Source: SIAJ01 sp963773845
GTDB taxonomy: Bacteria; Planctomycetota; Planctomycetia; Gemmatales; Gemmataceae
Assembly (NCBI GenBank): GCA_963773845.1
Contig: CAVZCU010000015.1
Location: forward strand, 248,001-312,000
Length of the DNA stretch: 64,000 nucleotides
Direction: 5' to 3'
The notes beneath the pieces were generated by a model. It ran no database searches, was not told the origin of the DNA, and saw nothing but the letters and a program-made list of their open reading frames with translations. The position numbers and the translations under genes are program-made. Shown here one piece after another: positions 9,861 through 20,100 of the stretch; position 1 is the stretch's first letter; each line of letters begins with the position of its first letter.

Positions 9861-10209
9861 GAGTGATCGGTGAAACGAATGGAGGGTGGGAGAATTGTAA
9901 CCGCCCGATCGTGGACGGTCTCGCAAATCACAGGCAATATCGCGAACCGCGTCCCCATTGAAGTGTTTGCCACCGTATTCGTTACAGCAAATCGGTCAGC
10001 GCGAGCGGGTGACTGGAATGGGTGGCCGAAGTTCCAGCGAATAAAGTCGAGGCTTCTGAACGCGAAAATAACTGCTGTCCAGTCCACAGGGTCGGGGGGC
10101 ATCAGTCGACCGAAGGCCGACCACTTGGATTGGCCCGGATTGGTCGCCTACATTCGGGTGTTCGTCAGAGTCTTTCGCCTGGAGCTTCCGAGAATGGGTT
10201 CGCAAAACA
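9861..10209. other. Intergenic stretch without a recognised gene
   Basis: Lies between the start of the MFS gene and a tRNA-like fragment with its terminator. A 138-codon frame on the plus strand (9870..10286) crosses it, but it has no family resemblance and runs into the tRNA-like sequence, so it is not called. Confidence 0.5.
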
Positions 10210-10264
10210 ACAAACCCCTGGGATTCTCGGACGTTCAAAACATCCGCGAATCCCAGGGGTTTGT
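10210..10264 (-). terminator. Strong hairpin terminator downstream of tRNA-like fragment
   Basis: A perfect 16-bp inverted repeat (acaaacccctgggatt at 10210-10225 with its complement at 10249-10264), extended inward by five of six further pairs, encloses a short A-rich loop. On the minus strand it lies immediately after the 3' end of the tRNA-like sequence and is followed by a T-rich run (ttgttgtttt), the arrangement expected for a tRNA gene terminator. Confidence 0.7.
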
Positions 10265-10267
10265 GAG

Positions 10268-10308
10268 TTGCGGCGGTAGGATTTGACCTACGACCTCCAG
10301 GTTATGAG
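10268..10308 (-). tRNA. 3' half of a tRNA-Met/fMet (CAT), truncated
   Basis: Read on the minus strand, 41 nt match the second half of a Met-type tRNA: anticodon loop CTCATAA, 3' anticodon strand CCTGG, variable region AGGTC, T-arm GTAGG..CCTAC and the acceptor strand CGCCGCA. The matching 5' anticodon strand (CCAGG), D-arm and 5' acceptor strand (TGCGGCG) are absent: the sequence diverges exactly at the anticodon loop. The T-loop has six bases rather than seven. It is therefore not a functional tRNA. It is either a duplicated attachment site from integration into a tRNA gene or a decayed copy. Confidence 0.5.
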
Positions 10309-10590
10309 TCCGCCCCGAATCCGGCCGAAATGGCTCGATTTTCCCGGTAATTCATAGCATTTTCGCACATCTTGTACGGCGATCGGTCCATTTTGCGCCT
10401 CGGCCACCGACTTCGGTCACCGGCGTGCCAGCAGAGAACGTCGGTGCTGTCGAACGGGCCGCTCGGTTCCAACTGCGCTACGATAATTCGGTCGATTTGA
10501 CCGACGCGCCGGCGCATTGAAGAGATGAAGCGGAGCCCCTGATGCGGGTTTTCGTCGCGGGCCAGTGCCGTCCGCGGTATGCTAGTCGGC

Positions 10591-11162
10591 ATGGCTGATG
10601 TCACGCGCATTCTCTCCGCCGTTGAGGCCGGCGACCCGACGGCGGCGGCCGAGCTGTTGCCGCTTGTCTATGACGAGTTGCGGAAACTGGCCGCCGCCCG
10701 CCTGGCGACCAACCCCGCCGGCAACACCCTGCAGCCAACCGCCCTGGTCCACGAGGCGTACTTGCGCCTGGTTGGCGCGGAGCCGACCCAGGGCTGGGCC
10801 AATCGGGCTCACTTCTTCGCGGCGGCCGCCGAGGCCATGCGCCGGCTGCTGGTCGACCACGTCCGGAGAAGTGCAGTTTGCGACGGGGCGGGCCCCGTGC
10901 CGGCCGCCGGCTGGCCGAGGAGGACCTGGTCGCGCTCCCGCTGACCGACGAGCTGTTGGACTTGGACGATGCCCTCATGAAGCTTCGGTCGACCGATCCG
11001 GCGGCCGCCGACTTGGTCACGATGCGCGTGTTCGGCGGAATGACGATCGAGGAGATCGCCGCCGCCCAGGGGATCTCCCCGCGCACCGTCAAGCGGAATT
11101 GGGTCTACGCCCAGGCCTGGCTTGGCCGGGAACTCGCGGCCTACGACCAGCGCATGGTCTAA
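10591..11162 (+). CDS. ECF-type RNA polymerase sigma factor (planctomycete group), frameshifted
   Basis: Sigma-70 family, extracytoplasmic-function type. Region 2: MADVTRILSAVEAGDPTAAAELLPLVYDELRKLAA and LVHEAYLRLVG, with RRLLVDHVRR near residue 88. Region 4: DLVTMRVFGGMTIEEIAAAQG and SPRTVKRNWVYAQAWL, the recognition helix. The frame changes at about 10868-10878, between LVDHVRR and CSLRRGGPRAG, consistent with loss of one or two bases. The two overlapping frames are 10579..10944 and 10878..11162. This subgroup usually sits just upstream of a Ser/Thr kinase with TPRs, as here (next gene begins about 100 bp on); the kinase is thought to control the sigma factor (family knowledge). Confidence 0.88.
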
Positions 11163-11261
11163 TTCGGGCGTCCGGCCTGAGCGCTTTCCGGACATTCTTG
11201 GCCCCTTTCCCGCGCCGAATACGCATTGCTTACCATAGGGCGTGCGGCGAGTGAGCACCCA

Positions 11262-13562
11262 ATGTCCGACCAGCCCCCGACTGACAAGTCGATTTTCCTG
11301 GCCGCACTCGAGATCGACGCGGCCGCCGACCGGGCCGCATTCGTTGAGCAGTCGTGTGCGGGCGACCCGGCGCTCCGTGCCAGCGTTGGGGCGCTCCTGG
11401 CGGCCCACGACAACCCGCCCCAGCTTCTGGCGGTGCCGGAGGACGCAGCGCCGGACCCGGACGCGGCGGGATGGCCGGACCACCCGGGAGCCGTGATCGG
11501 GCCGTACAAGCTACTGCAACAACTGGGCGAAGGAGGCATGGGCACCGTCTACATGGCGGAGCAGAGGCACCCGGTCCAGCGCAAAGTCGCGCTCAAGCTG
11601 GTCAAGGCCGGCATGGACAGCAAACAAGTGGTCGCCCGGTTCGAGGCCGAGCGTCAGGCGCTGGCCATGATGGACCACGTCAACATCGCCCGCGTGCTGG
11701 ACGCCGGGGAGACGCCTCCGACTTATGCCGGCGGCATGCTTCGTCCGTACTTCGTCATGGAGCTGGTTCATGGCGTGCCGATCACGGAGTACTGCGACGT
11801 CCACCACTTGTCCCCGCGGGAACGCCTCGAGCTATTCGTGCCCGTGTGTCAGGCGATCCAGCACGCCCATCAGAAGGGAATCATCCACCGCGATATCAAG
11901 CCTTCCAACGTGATGGTCACCCTGTACGACGGCCGGCCGGTGCCCAAGGTGATCGACTTCGGGGTCGCCAAGGCGACCGAACAGAAATTGACCGACCGGA
12001 CTCTGTTCACTCAGTTCGGATTCATGGTCGGCACATTGGAGTACATGAGCCCGGAGCAGGCGGAGACGAGCGCCCTGGGCGTCGACACGCGAAGCGACAT
12101 CTTCTCGTTGGGCGTGCTCCTGTACGAACTCTTGACGGGCAGCACTCCGCTGACCCGCGAGCGGATCAAAGAGGCGGCGTATGGCGAGATCCTCCGCCTG
12201 ATCCGGGAGGAAGCAGCGCCCAGACCAAGCGCTCGACTCAGCGACTCGGGGGAGGCCCTGGCCTCCATCTCCGCCCAGCGGCAGACCGAGCCGGACAAGT
12301 TGACCCGGCTGGTCCGCGGAGAGCTGGACTGGATCGTGATGAAGGCGCTGGAGAAGGACCGCAACCGCCGTTACGAGACAGCGAACGGGCTGGCGATGGA
12401 CGTCCAGCGCTACCTCGCGAATGAGACGGTGGAAGCGTGCCCGCCGTCGGCGTGGTATCGCTTCCGCAAGTTCGCCCGGCGAAATACGGCAGCTTTGCTA
12501 ACGATCAGCGTTGTCGCAGCCGCGCTGGCGTTGGGAACGGCGGTCAGCGCCTGGCAAGCGGTGCGCGCGATGCAGGCGCAACGAGACGCCACTGAACAGC
12601 GTGATGCCGCCATTGCAGCAGAGCAAGCGGCCAAAGAGTCCGAGGCGGATTCCGAGGCGTTCGGCCAGTTCCTGGCGGATGACGTGCTGGCCGTGGCCCG
12701 GCCGAAAGGGCAGAAAGGCGGCCTGGGCATCGCGGTGACGGTACGGCAGGCTCTGGACGCGGCTGCACCGAAGATAGGCGAGACGTTCGTCCGCCGGCCG
12801 CGGGCCGAAGCCAAGACGCGGGCGGCCCTGGGATTGACTTATGTGTACGTGGGGGATGCAGCGGCAGCGATCGGACAACTGGAACCGGCTGTGGAATTGT
12901 GCCGGCAGCAGTTCGGCCCCGACCACGTTGACACGCTCACCACCACTTATAGCCTCGCTTTGGCCTATCAGCTCGCCGAACAATGGGACAAGGCCATACC
13001 GCTGCTCGAGGAGATCCTCAGGATCCAGAGAGCCAAATTCGGGCCCGACCACTTGTACACGCTCACTACGATGAGCACCCTGGCCGTGTGTTACAGGGAG
13101 GCGGGACGGCTGCAAGAGGCCATTCTGTTGCTGGCGGAGGCACTCAAGCTCGAACAAGTGAAGCTCGGTCACGACCACGAGGAGACGTTGTCCACGATGA
13201 ACAACCTTGCCTCGACCTACAAATACGCCGGGCGGTTCGACGACGCCTTGCGACTCTACGAGGATGCTCTCCGGCTCCAAAAGGCCAAATTCGGCCCCGA
13301 CCACCCCCACACGCTAGCCTTCATGGCCAACCTTGCCGGGGCCTACAAATCTTCCGGGCGACCAAATGAAGCCATACGGGTGTACGAGGAGAGTCTCAAG
13401 CTCATGAAGACTAGCGTTGGCCCGGACCACCCCTACACGCTCGCTACGATGAGCAACCTCGCCGTAACCTACAGGGACGTCGGGCGGCTAGAAGAGAGCC
13501 TGCTGTTGTTAGAGGAGACACTCAAGCTGCAACAGGCCAAGCTCGCTCACGACCACTCTTAG
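11262..13562 (+). CDS. Serine/threonine protein kinase with TPR tail, truncated by IS insertion
   Basis: Start ATG 11262 (MSDQPPTDKS). After about 80 residues comes the Hanks-type kinase domain: P-loop GEGGMGTVY near residue 88, VALKLVK, catalytic HRDIKPSN near 208-215, DFGVAKA near 231, YMSPEQAE. A single membrane helix follows (ALLTISVVAAALALGTAVSAW, split by nothing). The extracytoplasmic part has kinesin-light-chain-type TPRs of 42 residues (GPDHPHTLAFMANLA, GPDHPYTLATMSNLA and so on). The frame stops at TAG in the left end of an inserted element at 13560; the rest of the TPR tail resumes at 14882. The kinase catalytic part is intact, so a shortened active kinase is possible. Confidence 0.92.
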   Translation: MSDQPPTDKSIFLAALEIDAAADRAAFVEQSCAGDPALRASVGALLAAHDNPPQLLAVPEDAAPDPDAAGWPDHPGAVIGPYKLLQQLGEGGMGTVYMAEQRHPVQRKVALKLVKAGMDSKQVVARFEAERQALAMMDHVNIARVLDAGETPPTYAGGMLRPYFVMELVHGVPITEYCDVHHLSPRERLELFVPVCQAIQHAHQKGIIHRDIKPSNVMVTLYDGRPVPKVIDFGVAKATEQKLTDRTLFTQFGFMVGTLEYMSPEQAETSALGVDTRSDIFSLGVLLYELLTGSTPLTRERIKEAAYGEILRLIREEAAPRPSARLSDSGEALASISAQRQTEPDKLTRLVRGELDWIVMKALEKDRNRRYETANGLAMDVQRYLANETVEACPPSAWYRFRKFARRNTAALLTISVVAAALALGTAVSAWQAVRAMQAQRDATEQRDAAIAAEQAAKESEADSEAFGQFLADDVLAVARPKGQKGGLGIAVTVRQALDAAAPKIGETFVRRPRAEAKTRAALGLTYVYVGDAAAAIGQLEPAVELCRQQFGPDHVDTLTTTYSLALAYQLAEQWDKAIPLLEEILRIQRAKFGPDHLYTLTTMSTLAVCYREAGRLQEAILLLAEALKLEQVKLGHDHEETLSTMNNLASTYKYAGRFDDALRLYEDALRLQKAKFGPDHPHTLAFMANLAGAYKSSGRPNEAIRVYEESLKLMKTSVGPDHPYTLATMSNLAVTYRDVGRLEESLLLLEETLKLQQAKLAHDHS

Positions 13563-14879
13563 GCAGCCGCGCAAATAAATCTACCGGTCACTGGGGCTCA
13601 ATGATGAGGCTCCATTTGGGCAAGGTCTGGGAACGGATCAAGCGGCTCGCGATGGGGGCAAATGCGGTTTGGGTTAGCCGGACACCGCGTTCGTAAGTCG
13701 TGGTGACCGCGCGGATCAACGGGTGAATCGTCCGCCATGTCATCGTGCCCGCCCAGCGCAAGGCTTGCTCGATCGAATGCAGGAGCGTGCCGTTCCAGTG
13801 CTGCTCCAAGATGCCCCAGCAACGCTCGATGGGATTGTACTTGCTGTGGTACGGCGGCAGGTACACCAGTTCGACTTCGATCCGGTGGCGATCGACGAAC
13901 TCCACGAGGCGTTTCATGAACTGCGTGCGGCAACTGGCAATCTCGGGACCATTATCGAGTTCGATGTGCAGTCGCTGGACGCCCAGATGAACCGTCTTCC
14001 GCTCGTTCCACCATTGATCGAGACCATCGGCGATGAAGTCGCTGGTTTCTTTCGAATGGCCGAACAGGAACCACGGTTGCTGGATCGTCACGTTGCCGCG
14101 ATTCAACTCCAGCACGCCGAACGGGACCAGCACGGCGTCGGGAGACATGTCGTGATCGACGGCCCTGACGGGTTCGATGCCGCGTGCCTGACCGCCGCGG
14201 GAGAATTCGCCGATCTTGACTTTCGCTTTGGTGTCGAGGGAGATTCTCAGCGTGTCCGCTTCGCTCGCCGTCCGAATGCGGGCGGCTTGGACGTTCGCGA
14301 AGATCGCGTCGGTTTCGGGAATTTTTTTTCGGGACGGGCTTTGAGGACCCGGCGGAGCCGGTAGCCCAGGCGGTTGAGCAGACAGCCCACCGTCTGCCGG
14401 CAGGGTACGAAGCCCTTCAACTCGGGCTCGGCTTTCAGGGCCTCGCGAACAGCCTTGGCGGTGATCCGGGTGAACGCCAGGGTGGTCTGAAACTTGGGGT
14501 CGGCCTGCGCATGGGGGTCGACCAAACGATGGACATGCTCCTCGAGTTTCGGGCAGAGTTCTTCGGTCTTTTTGCGTCCGCGGAGGTGACAGGCGTCCAG
14601 GCAACGGATGCCGGTACGGAGTTCGCCGAGCCCCGTGATCACCGCTGCACGTCCCCAACCGAAGGTCGTCTCCGCCTCACGGGCGGAACCGTTGCAGTAT
14701 TTGATGGCGGTCTCGGCTTGGAACTGTCGGCGCCGATAGCCGGTAAGAAGCTTAGTGGCTGACTGGATGGTCTGAATGACATCTTCCGTGAGCGGTGACA
14801 TGGCCGTCTCCTCCTTGAGACAGGCCTACTCATACACTATTGGGCGGAATGATGGTAGATCATTTCCACGCCGCTGCCT
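13562..14879 (-). mobile_element. ISAzo13-type insertion sequence inside the kinase gene
   Basis: About 1.3 kb element bounded by imperfect terminal inverted repeats: aggcagccgcg... at 13561 and its counterpart ending ...cgccgctgcct at 14879 (about 25 bp, both containing atctacc). TA occurs at both junctions (13560-13561 and 14880-14881). Removing the element plus one TA rejoins the kinase frame as HDHSYTVNTMSNLA, a normal TPR junction, so the boundaries and a TA target duplication are well supported. It carries one transposase gene on the minus strand. Confidence 0.88.
13588..14801 (-). CDS. ISAzo13 family transposase, in two frames joined at an A8 run
   Basis: The upstream frame starts at ATG 14801 (MSPLTEDVIQTIQ) and goes out of frame at a run of eight A (minus strand, 14322-14329). 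The downstream frame continues KKIPETDAIFANVQ and ends at 13588. A -1 slip at A-AAA-AAA would give RPEKKIPETDAIF, matching the family and a total of about 400 residues. The catalytic region shows ISLDTKAKVKIGEFSRGG, HIELDNGPE and YHSKYNPIERCWG (DDE-type). The break could be programmed frameshifting or a lost A in the homopolymer. Confidence 0.85.
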
Positions 14880-14894
14880 TATACCGTCAACACC

Positions 14895-15656
14895 ATGAGT
14901 AACCTCGCCGCGGGTTATCTGGACGCGGGGCGGTTGGCGGAGGCGCTGTCGCTGTTCGAGAAAGTGCTCAAGATCCAGAAGGCCAAACTCGAGCCCAACC
15001 ATCCCTCGACGCTCGCAACGATGAGCGACCGCGCCCTCGTGCACCTCGCGGCCGGTCGCTTGAATGAAGCGGTGCCGTTGCTCGAAGAGACGCTCATGCT
15101 CCAGAAGGCCAAGCTGGGTTCAGAACATCCCCAAACGCTCGCCAGCATGTACAACCTTGCTGTTGCCTATCACGCTGCCGGGAAAGTGGATCGGGCCCAG
15201 CCGCTTCTCGAAAAGACGTTCAGGCTCCAGAAGGCCAAGCTGGGTTCAGAACATCCCCAAACGCTCGGAAGCATGGCCGAGCTCGGCCGCTTCATGCTCA
15301 AGGCGGGGAACTTCACCTGCGCCGAGCCGCTGCTGCGTGAATGCCTCGCCACTCGCGAAAAGAATCAGCCCGACGAATGGACCACGTTCAATGCCAAGTC
15401 CCTGCTCGGCGGCTGTCTGCTCGGTCAGATGAAATACGCTGACGCCGAACCGCTCCTGCTAGCCGGCTACGAAGGGATGAGACAGTGCGCCGCCAAGATT
15501 CCCCTAGCTGGCAAGCCACATCAGACCGAAGGCTTGGAGCGGATCGTGCAACTCTACGACGCCTGGGGCAAGAAGGGTCAGGCAGACGAGTGGCGCAAGA
15601 AACTCGCCGCCCTTCGGGCGGCGGAAAAGAAGCCGGAGAAACCGAACGAGAAGTAA
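14895..15656 (+). CDS. TPR tail of the interrupted Ser/Thr kinase
   Basis: Continuation of the kinase after the IS; homology begins at 14882 (YTVNTMSNLA) and the first ATG is 14895. It holds further 42-residue TPRs with near-identical units (LQKAKLGSEHPQTLASMYNLA and LQKAKLGSEHPQTLGSMAEL) and then a degenerate C-terminal segment with GKPHQTEGLERIVQLYDAWGK and a Lys/Glu-rich end. It has no signal peptide or kinase domain, so alone it is unlikely to be expressed from a dedicated promoter. Annotated best as the 3' part of a disrupted gene. Confidence 0.88.
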   Translation: MSNLAAGYLDAGRLAEALSLFEKVLKIQKAKLEPNHPSTLATMSDRALVHLAAGRLNEAVPLLEETLMLQKAKLGSEHPQTLASMYNLAVAYHAAGKVDRAQPLLEKTFRLQKAKLGSEHPQTLGSMAELGRFMLKAGNFTCAEPLLRECLATREKNQPDEWTTFNAKSLLGGCLLGQMKYADAEPLLLAGYEGMRQCAAKIPLAGKPHQTEGLERIVQLYDAWGKKGQADEWRKKLAALRAAEKKPEKPNEK

Positions 15657-15665
15657 CTGACGGTG

Positions 15666-15735
15666 GCCCGGATAACCGGGCGAAAAACGAAAGCGGCCGG
15701 TGGGGTCCTTACCGACAAGCAAGCTCCCACCGGCC
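15666..15735 (+). terminator. Hairpins after the kinase gene
   Basis: Two stem-loops follow the kinase stop: gcccgg-ataa-ccgggc at 15666-15681, then ggccggtggg at 15695-15704 pairing with cccaccggcc at 15726-15735. There is no long T run, so termination is an inference. Confidence 0.4.
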
Positions 15736-15846
15736 CGGCACCGCCCCGGCGCTCGGTTCGCGCCGGGTTAAGTGTTCCCTCCATTGTAGCAAACCGACTT
15801 TACCACCGCGACATCCACAGTCGGATCGCCGCAAGGAGCATTCCCC

Positions 15847-17112
15847 ATGTTTCCGACGTTCTCCTGGAACCGCTGGTTGTCTCGACCCCGCACCCCGGAA
15901 TCGCCCATGTCGCGCGCCCGCTATCGCCCCCTCCGCATCGACTCCCTCGAAGACCGCACCCTGCCTTCCGCAAATCCGTTCACCGATTTGGCCTCGAACC
16001 TTGGCGGCCTTACCCCCGTCCAAACCGCGCTCACCGGCGCCCTCAATGCCGCCTCGAAGCTTCCGCTACTGGCTCAGAACGGCGCCGGCATCCTCGGCAA
16101 TGTGAAAGAGGCCCAGATCGTCACCAATGACTTGATCGCCGACATCAAGCCGGTGCTGAACGATGTCGCCACGAATGACACTGACACCAAGATGGCGGAC
16201 GCCCTGGCGGACGCACTCGGGTTGCCTCACGGCGACGTCAAGATCAGCCGGCCGGGCGGCGACGACACCAAGGTTAATATCGAGATCCACCTGCATCGCG
16301 ATCTGGCGGCGGCCACGCTGCCGGTCGACTTCACCCTGAACCTCGGCCTGTCCGGCCTGCCGGTCCACATCGGGGCCAGCACCACGGGCAGCGTCACCGC
16401 CAAGATCGCTTACGACTACGCCCTCGGCTTCGGGTGGGATGGGACCAAGCTGGTCGTGGACGCGACCGCCAAGCTCTCGGACTTCGGCGCCCTGCCCGCT
16501 CACGAACTCGTCCTCGCCGCCGACGTCGCCCCGTCCGCCGACTTCAAGGCGACCGCAACAGTCGGGCTGCTGCAAGCGATCGTTTCCGAGAAGGCCGGCA
16601 ACACGTCCAAGCTGGCCGCCAGCTTTGCGATCGACAACCTCGGCCTCGGCACCACCCCGACCGTCACACCTAGCGGCACCGCCAATTTCAACCTGCACGC
16701 CGCCGCCAGCTTCGCTAGCACCGTGGACACCAATGGGAGCGGCGCGGTGTTCGCATTCCCGGGTATCGGCGCCGACCTGGTCATCAACAACTGGACGCTC
16801 CCGGGCGGCAAGCCCGACGTGGCCTTCAACAACGTCTCGTTCCAGCTCGGATCCTTTATCAGCGACTTCGTCGGCCCGATCCTCAAGGACATCCAAACGT
16901 TCACTCAACCGATCCAGCCGATCATCGACGTGCTGACGGCCCCGCTGCCGGCCCTGTCCGACCTGAGTCACGTGGTCGGCGGGGGCGACGTCACCGTCCT
17001 CGATATCGTCAAGCTGTACGGGAAGTCCGGGGCGGCCGGCCCGGGGAATCAGCAAGCTCATCGAGCTGGTCGGCATTCTCACCGACATCACCAAGGGCAT
17101 CAACGACGTTAA
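15847..17112 (+). CDS. Giant secreted RTX-type protein, N-terminal part
   Basis: Start ATG 15847 preceded by aagga about 10 bases upstream (ATG 15907 is an alternative). Residues 34-41 are LEDRTLPS, the short motif found at the N-terminus of planctomycete giant extracellular proteins (Planc_extracel-like). The rest is a low-complexity Ala/Asp/Gly-rich beta-type sequence with repeated strands (SKLAASFAIDNLGLGT, FNLHAAASFAS) and no enzyme motif. The frame ends out of register: from about 17040 the natural continuation ISKLIELVGILTDITKGIND is in the frame of the next entry, so 15847..24334 is one gene of about 2830 codons with one indel. Confidence 0.82.
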   Translation: MFPTFSWNRWLSRPRTPESPMSRARYRPLRIDSLEDRTLPSANPFTDLASNLGGLTPVQTALTGALNAASKLPLLAQNGAGILGNVKEAQIVTNDLIADIKPVLNDVATNDTDTKMADALADALGLPHGDVKISRPGGDDTKVNIEIHLHRDLAAATLPVDFTLNLGLSGLPVHIGASTTGSVTAKIAYDYALGFGWDGTKLVVDATAKLSDFGALPAHELVLAADVAPSADFKATATVGLLQAIVSEKAGNTSKLAASFAIDNLGLGTTPTVTPSGTANFNLHAAASFASTVDTNGSGAVFAFPGIGADLVINNWTLPGGKPDVAFNNVSFQLGSFISDFVGPILKDIQTFTQPIQPIIDVLTAPLPALSDLSHVVGGGDVTVLDIVKLYGKSGAAGPGNQQAHRAGRHSHRHHQGHQRR

Positions 17113-17113
17113 G

Positions 17114-20100
17114 TTGAGCAACGGCGATGTGATGGTCCCCCTCGGCAGCTTTTCGCTGAACAGCGACGCTGCCAAGACCAGCATGCTCAACGACGTCGCG
17201 GGTTTGCCGGGGACGACTCCCGGAGATCTGGCTCCCAACTTACTGGACAAGATTGGAAACGGCGCCGACACCATCAAGGACATCGCCGACGCCGCCGCCA
17301 AGACCATTCCCGGAAACAACCCTGCGTCCGAGGCGGCGCGGAACGCCCTGAAGAAGCTCGGTGACTTCCTCGACCCAAACTTCAAGCTGAACTTCCCGAT
17401 CCTCGACGACCCGGCGAGCGTGATCTTCCCGATGCTGCTCGGCCACGACGGCGAGCTGGCGAGCTTCGATGCCAAGTTCGCCATTGATGCCCCCATGGAC
17501 GTCGGCTACTCGATGTTTGGCGTCGGCATCAGCGCCAAAGGTACGGTCAGCGCGTCGGCCAACATTCACATGGGCTATGACACCTACGGGTTGCGCAAGT
17601 TCTTCTCCGATCTCACCGCGCCTGGCGGCAGTGTCAAGCCCCTCGACCTGCTCGACGGGTTCTTCCTCACCGACCCCACGCCGGACAACCCGCAGTTCAA
17701 GGTCGCCGCGTCACTCGGAATCGGCGCGGGGGTCACCATCGGCTTTTACGGCGTTAGCGTCGACGGTGGCGCTTACACCGGAGGCTCTTTCAGCGACCCG
17801 GACCCGATCGTCCTCGGCTTCCACGACCCGGACGCCGCCACCGATGACGGCAAGCTCCGCCTCAGCAACATCGGCAAGGACAAGGGCCGCATCTTCGACG
17901 TCGTTGGCAAACTCAAGGCCGGCGTCAGCGTTACCGTCAAGGTCGGCTACGACGCCCCGGTGGTCGGCTTCGTCGGCTTCAAGCACACTTTCGACATCGC
18001 CAGCGTCGACCTCTTTGACCTGCGCAGCATCGACCCGGAAACAGTCGACGGCCAGCAGATCGGCCACCTCGGCAAGAACGGCATCCCCAGCGGCAATCCA
18101 CCGGTCCTGGCCGGGGCCACCGGCCCCGATGGCGCCAAAGTCCTGACCCTGTACCTTGGCTCCAACGTCGGCAGCCGCCAGAACGTCTCGGACACGACCG
18201 ACGACGACCCCGAGACCTGGGAAGTCAGCCATGAAAGCGACGGCTCGCTGACTGTCAAGGCTTTTGGGGCGACCCAGAATTTCACGGGAATTGCCAAGAT
18301 TGTCGCCGTCGGCGCCAAGGCCAATCAGAACATCACCATCGACGACGCTGTCACCGCCGACGCCGACCTGACTGGCGGCGACGGCGACGACGTGCTCACT
18401 TACCAGGGCAGCGGCAAGGCCACGCTTTCCGGCGGCGCCGGCAGCGACCGCCTCGCGCTCGGGGCAAATGCCAAAGACTCCGAGGCGCACGGTGGCAAGG
18501 GCAACGACATTCTGATCGGCGGCGGGAACAACGACACGCTCTATGGCGACGAGGATGACGACAACCTGTTCGCCGGCACCGGGATCCAGCATCTGGACGG
18601 CGGCGCGGGCGACGACCAGCTCACGGCCGGCACGGACAAGACCGGCACCAACCACTTGTTCGGCGGTCCGGGCCGCGACGTCATTGACATCTCCTCCAAC
18701 TCGGGTACGACCGACGTCCACGGCGGGGGCGATGACGATTCGATCACCGTCAGTGCCACGACTGGCGTCATCAAGATGACCGTGTTCGGCGACAAGGGCA
18801 ACGACACGCTCAACATCCTCGCCACATCCGCGGCAACCGATGTCCACGGCGGGGACGACGACGACAACATCACGGTCAACGTCACGGCCGGCACGGGCCC
18901 GACGAGCGTCTTCGGCGACGCGGGCAAGGACACCATCGACATCACCGCCACATCCGCGGCAACCGACGTTCACGGCGGCGACGACGACGACAAAATCACG
19001 CTGCACCCGGCTAACTCAAGCAACGGCCCGACGAGCGTGTTCGGGGACAAGGGCAAGGACACCATCGACATTCTCACCACGTCGGGGACCACCGACGCTC
19101 ATGGCGGAGACGACGACGACTCGATCACGGTCAAGGTCACCTCGGGCACGGGCCTGGTCAGCGTGTTCGGCGACGGTGGCAAAGACACCATCGACATCGC
19201 GGGCACGATGAGTGCAACCGACGCCCACGGCGGCGACGGCGACGATACGATGACGCTCGACGCTCAGGTCGTGGGCGGCGCGACTACCCTGTTTGGCGAC
19301 GACGGCCTGGACACCATCAACCTGCTGGTCGTCGCCGGCGCAGCGACGGCCCGCGGCGGCAACGACAACGACACCATCACGCTGCGCGCCACGACGGTAG
19401 TCGGTCCCACGTACCTCTTCGGCGATGACGGCGCCGACTATCTGCTCGTGGATCGCCTGCCCAACGGCAAGGTCGTGAACCTGGACGGCGGCGCTGACGC
19501 CGACACGGACACCGTCAACATCGTCGGGTCCGGCGGCTCCCTCGTCAACGTCTCCGATTCCGGCGCCGCTGCGGAGGACACGCTGGTCGTCAACGGAACG
19601 AGTCAATCGGACAACTTCCTCCTTCGGGCGGCGAGCGCACCGCCTGACGGCACCGGTTCCATTCCCGGCGGCGTCGCCTTCGTCGCGGCCCTGCACGGCG
19701 ACCCGGTGACAGGCGTTGAACGAGTCAATTACACCCAGGGCTTCGGCGGCCTCGTCCTCAATCTGGGCGACGGCGACGACGGCGCCACCCTCGACGACAA
19801 CTGGGCGCCTACCACCGTCAACGGTGGCACCGGCCAGGACCACTTCCAGATCGGGCAGATCTTCAAGTCGCCTCGCGACGCCCTCGCAGGCGTGGCGGCC
19901 CAGGACCTGTTCGACACCAAACAGACCACGCGCGGGTTCCTTAGCAGCGGGGTCAGTTTTGAGACGACTATCAACGGGGACACTGGTAATGACGACTTCA
20001 CCGTCTTCCGCAACAAGGCAACCCTAAACCTCAATGGCAACGATGGCGACGACTCCTTCACCGTCCGGGCGTTCGCGCTCGAGGGATCAACCGACACGAA

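Noticed and set aside
9870..10286. 138-codon plus-strand frame
   Set aside because: No recognisable family and its end is the reverse of the tRNA-like fragment and terminator.
18709..19470. CRISPR-like array
   Set aside because: The repeats have no unique spacers; they are coding repeats of 42 residues.
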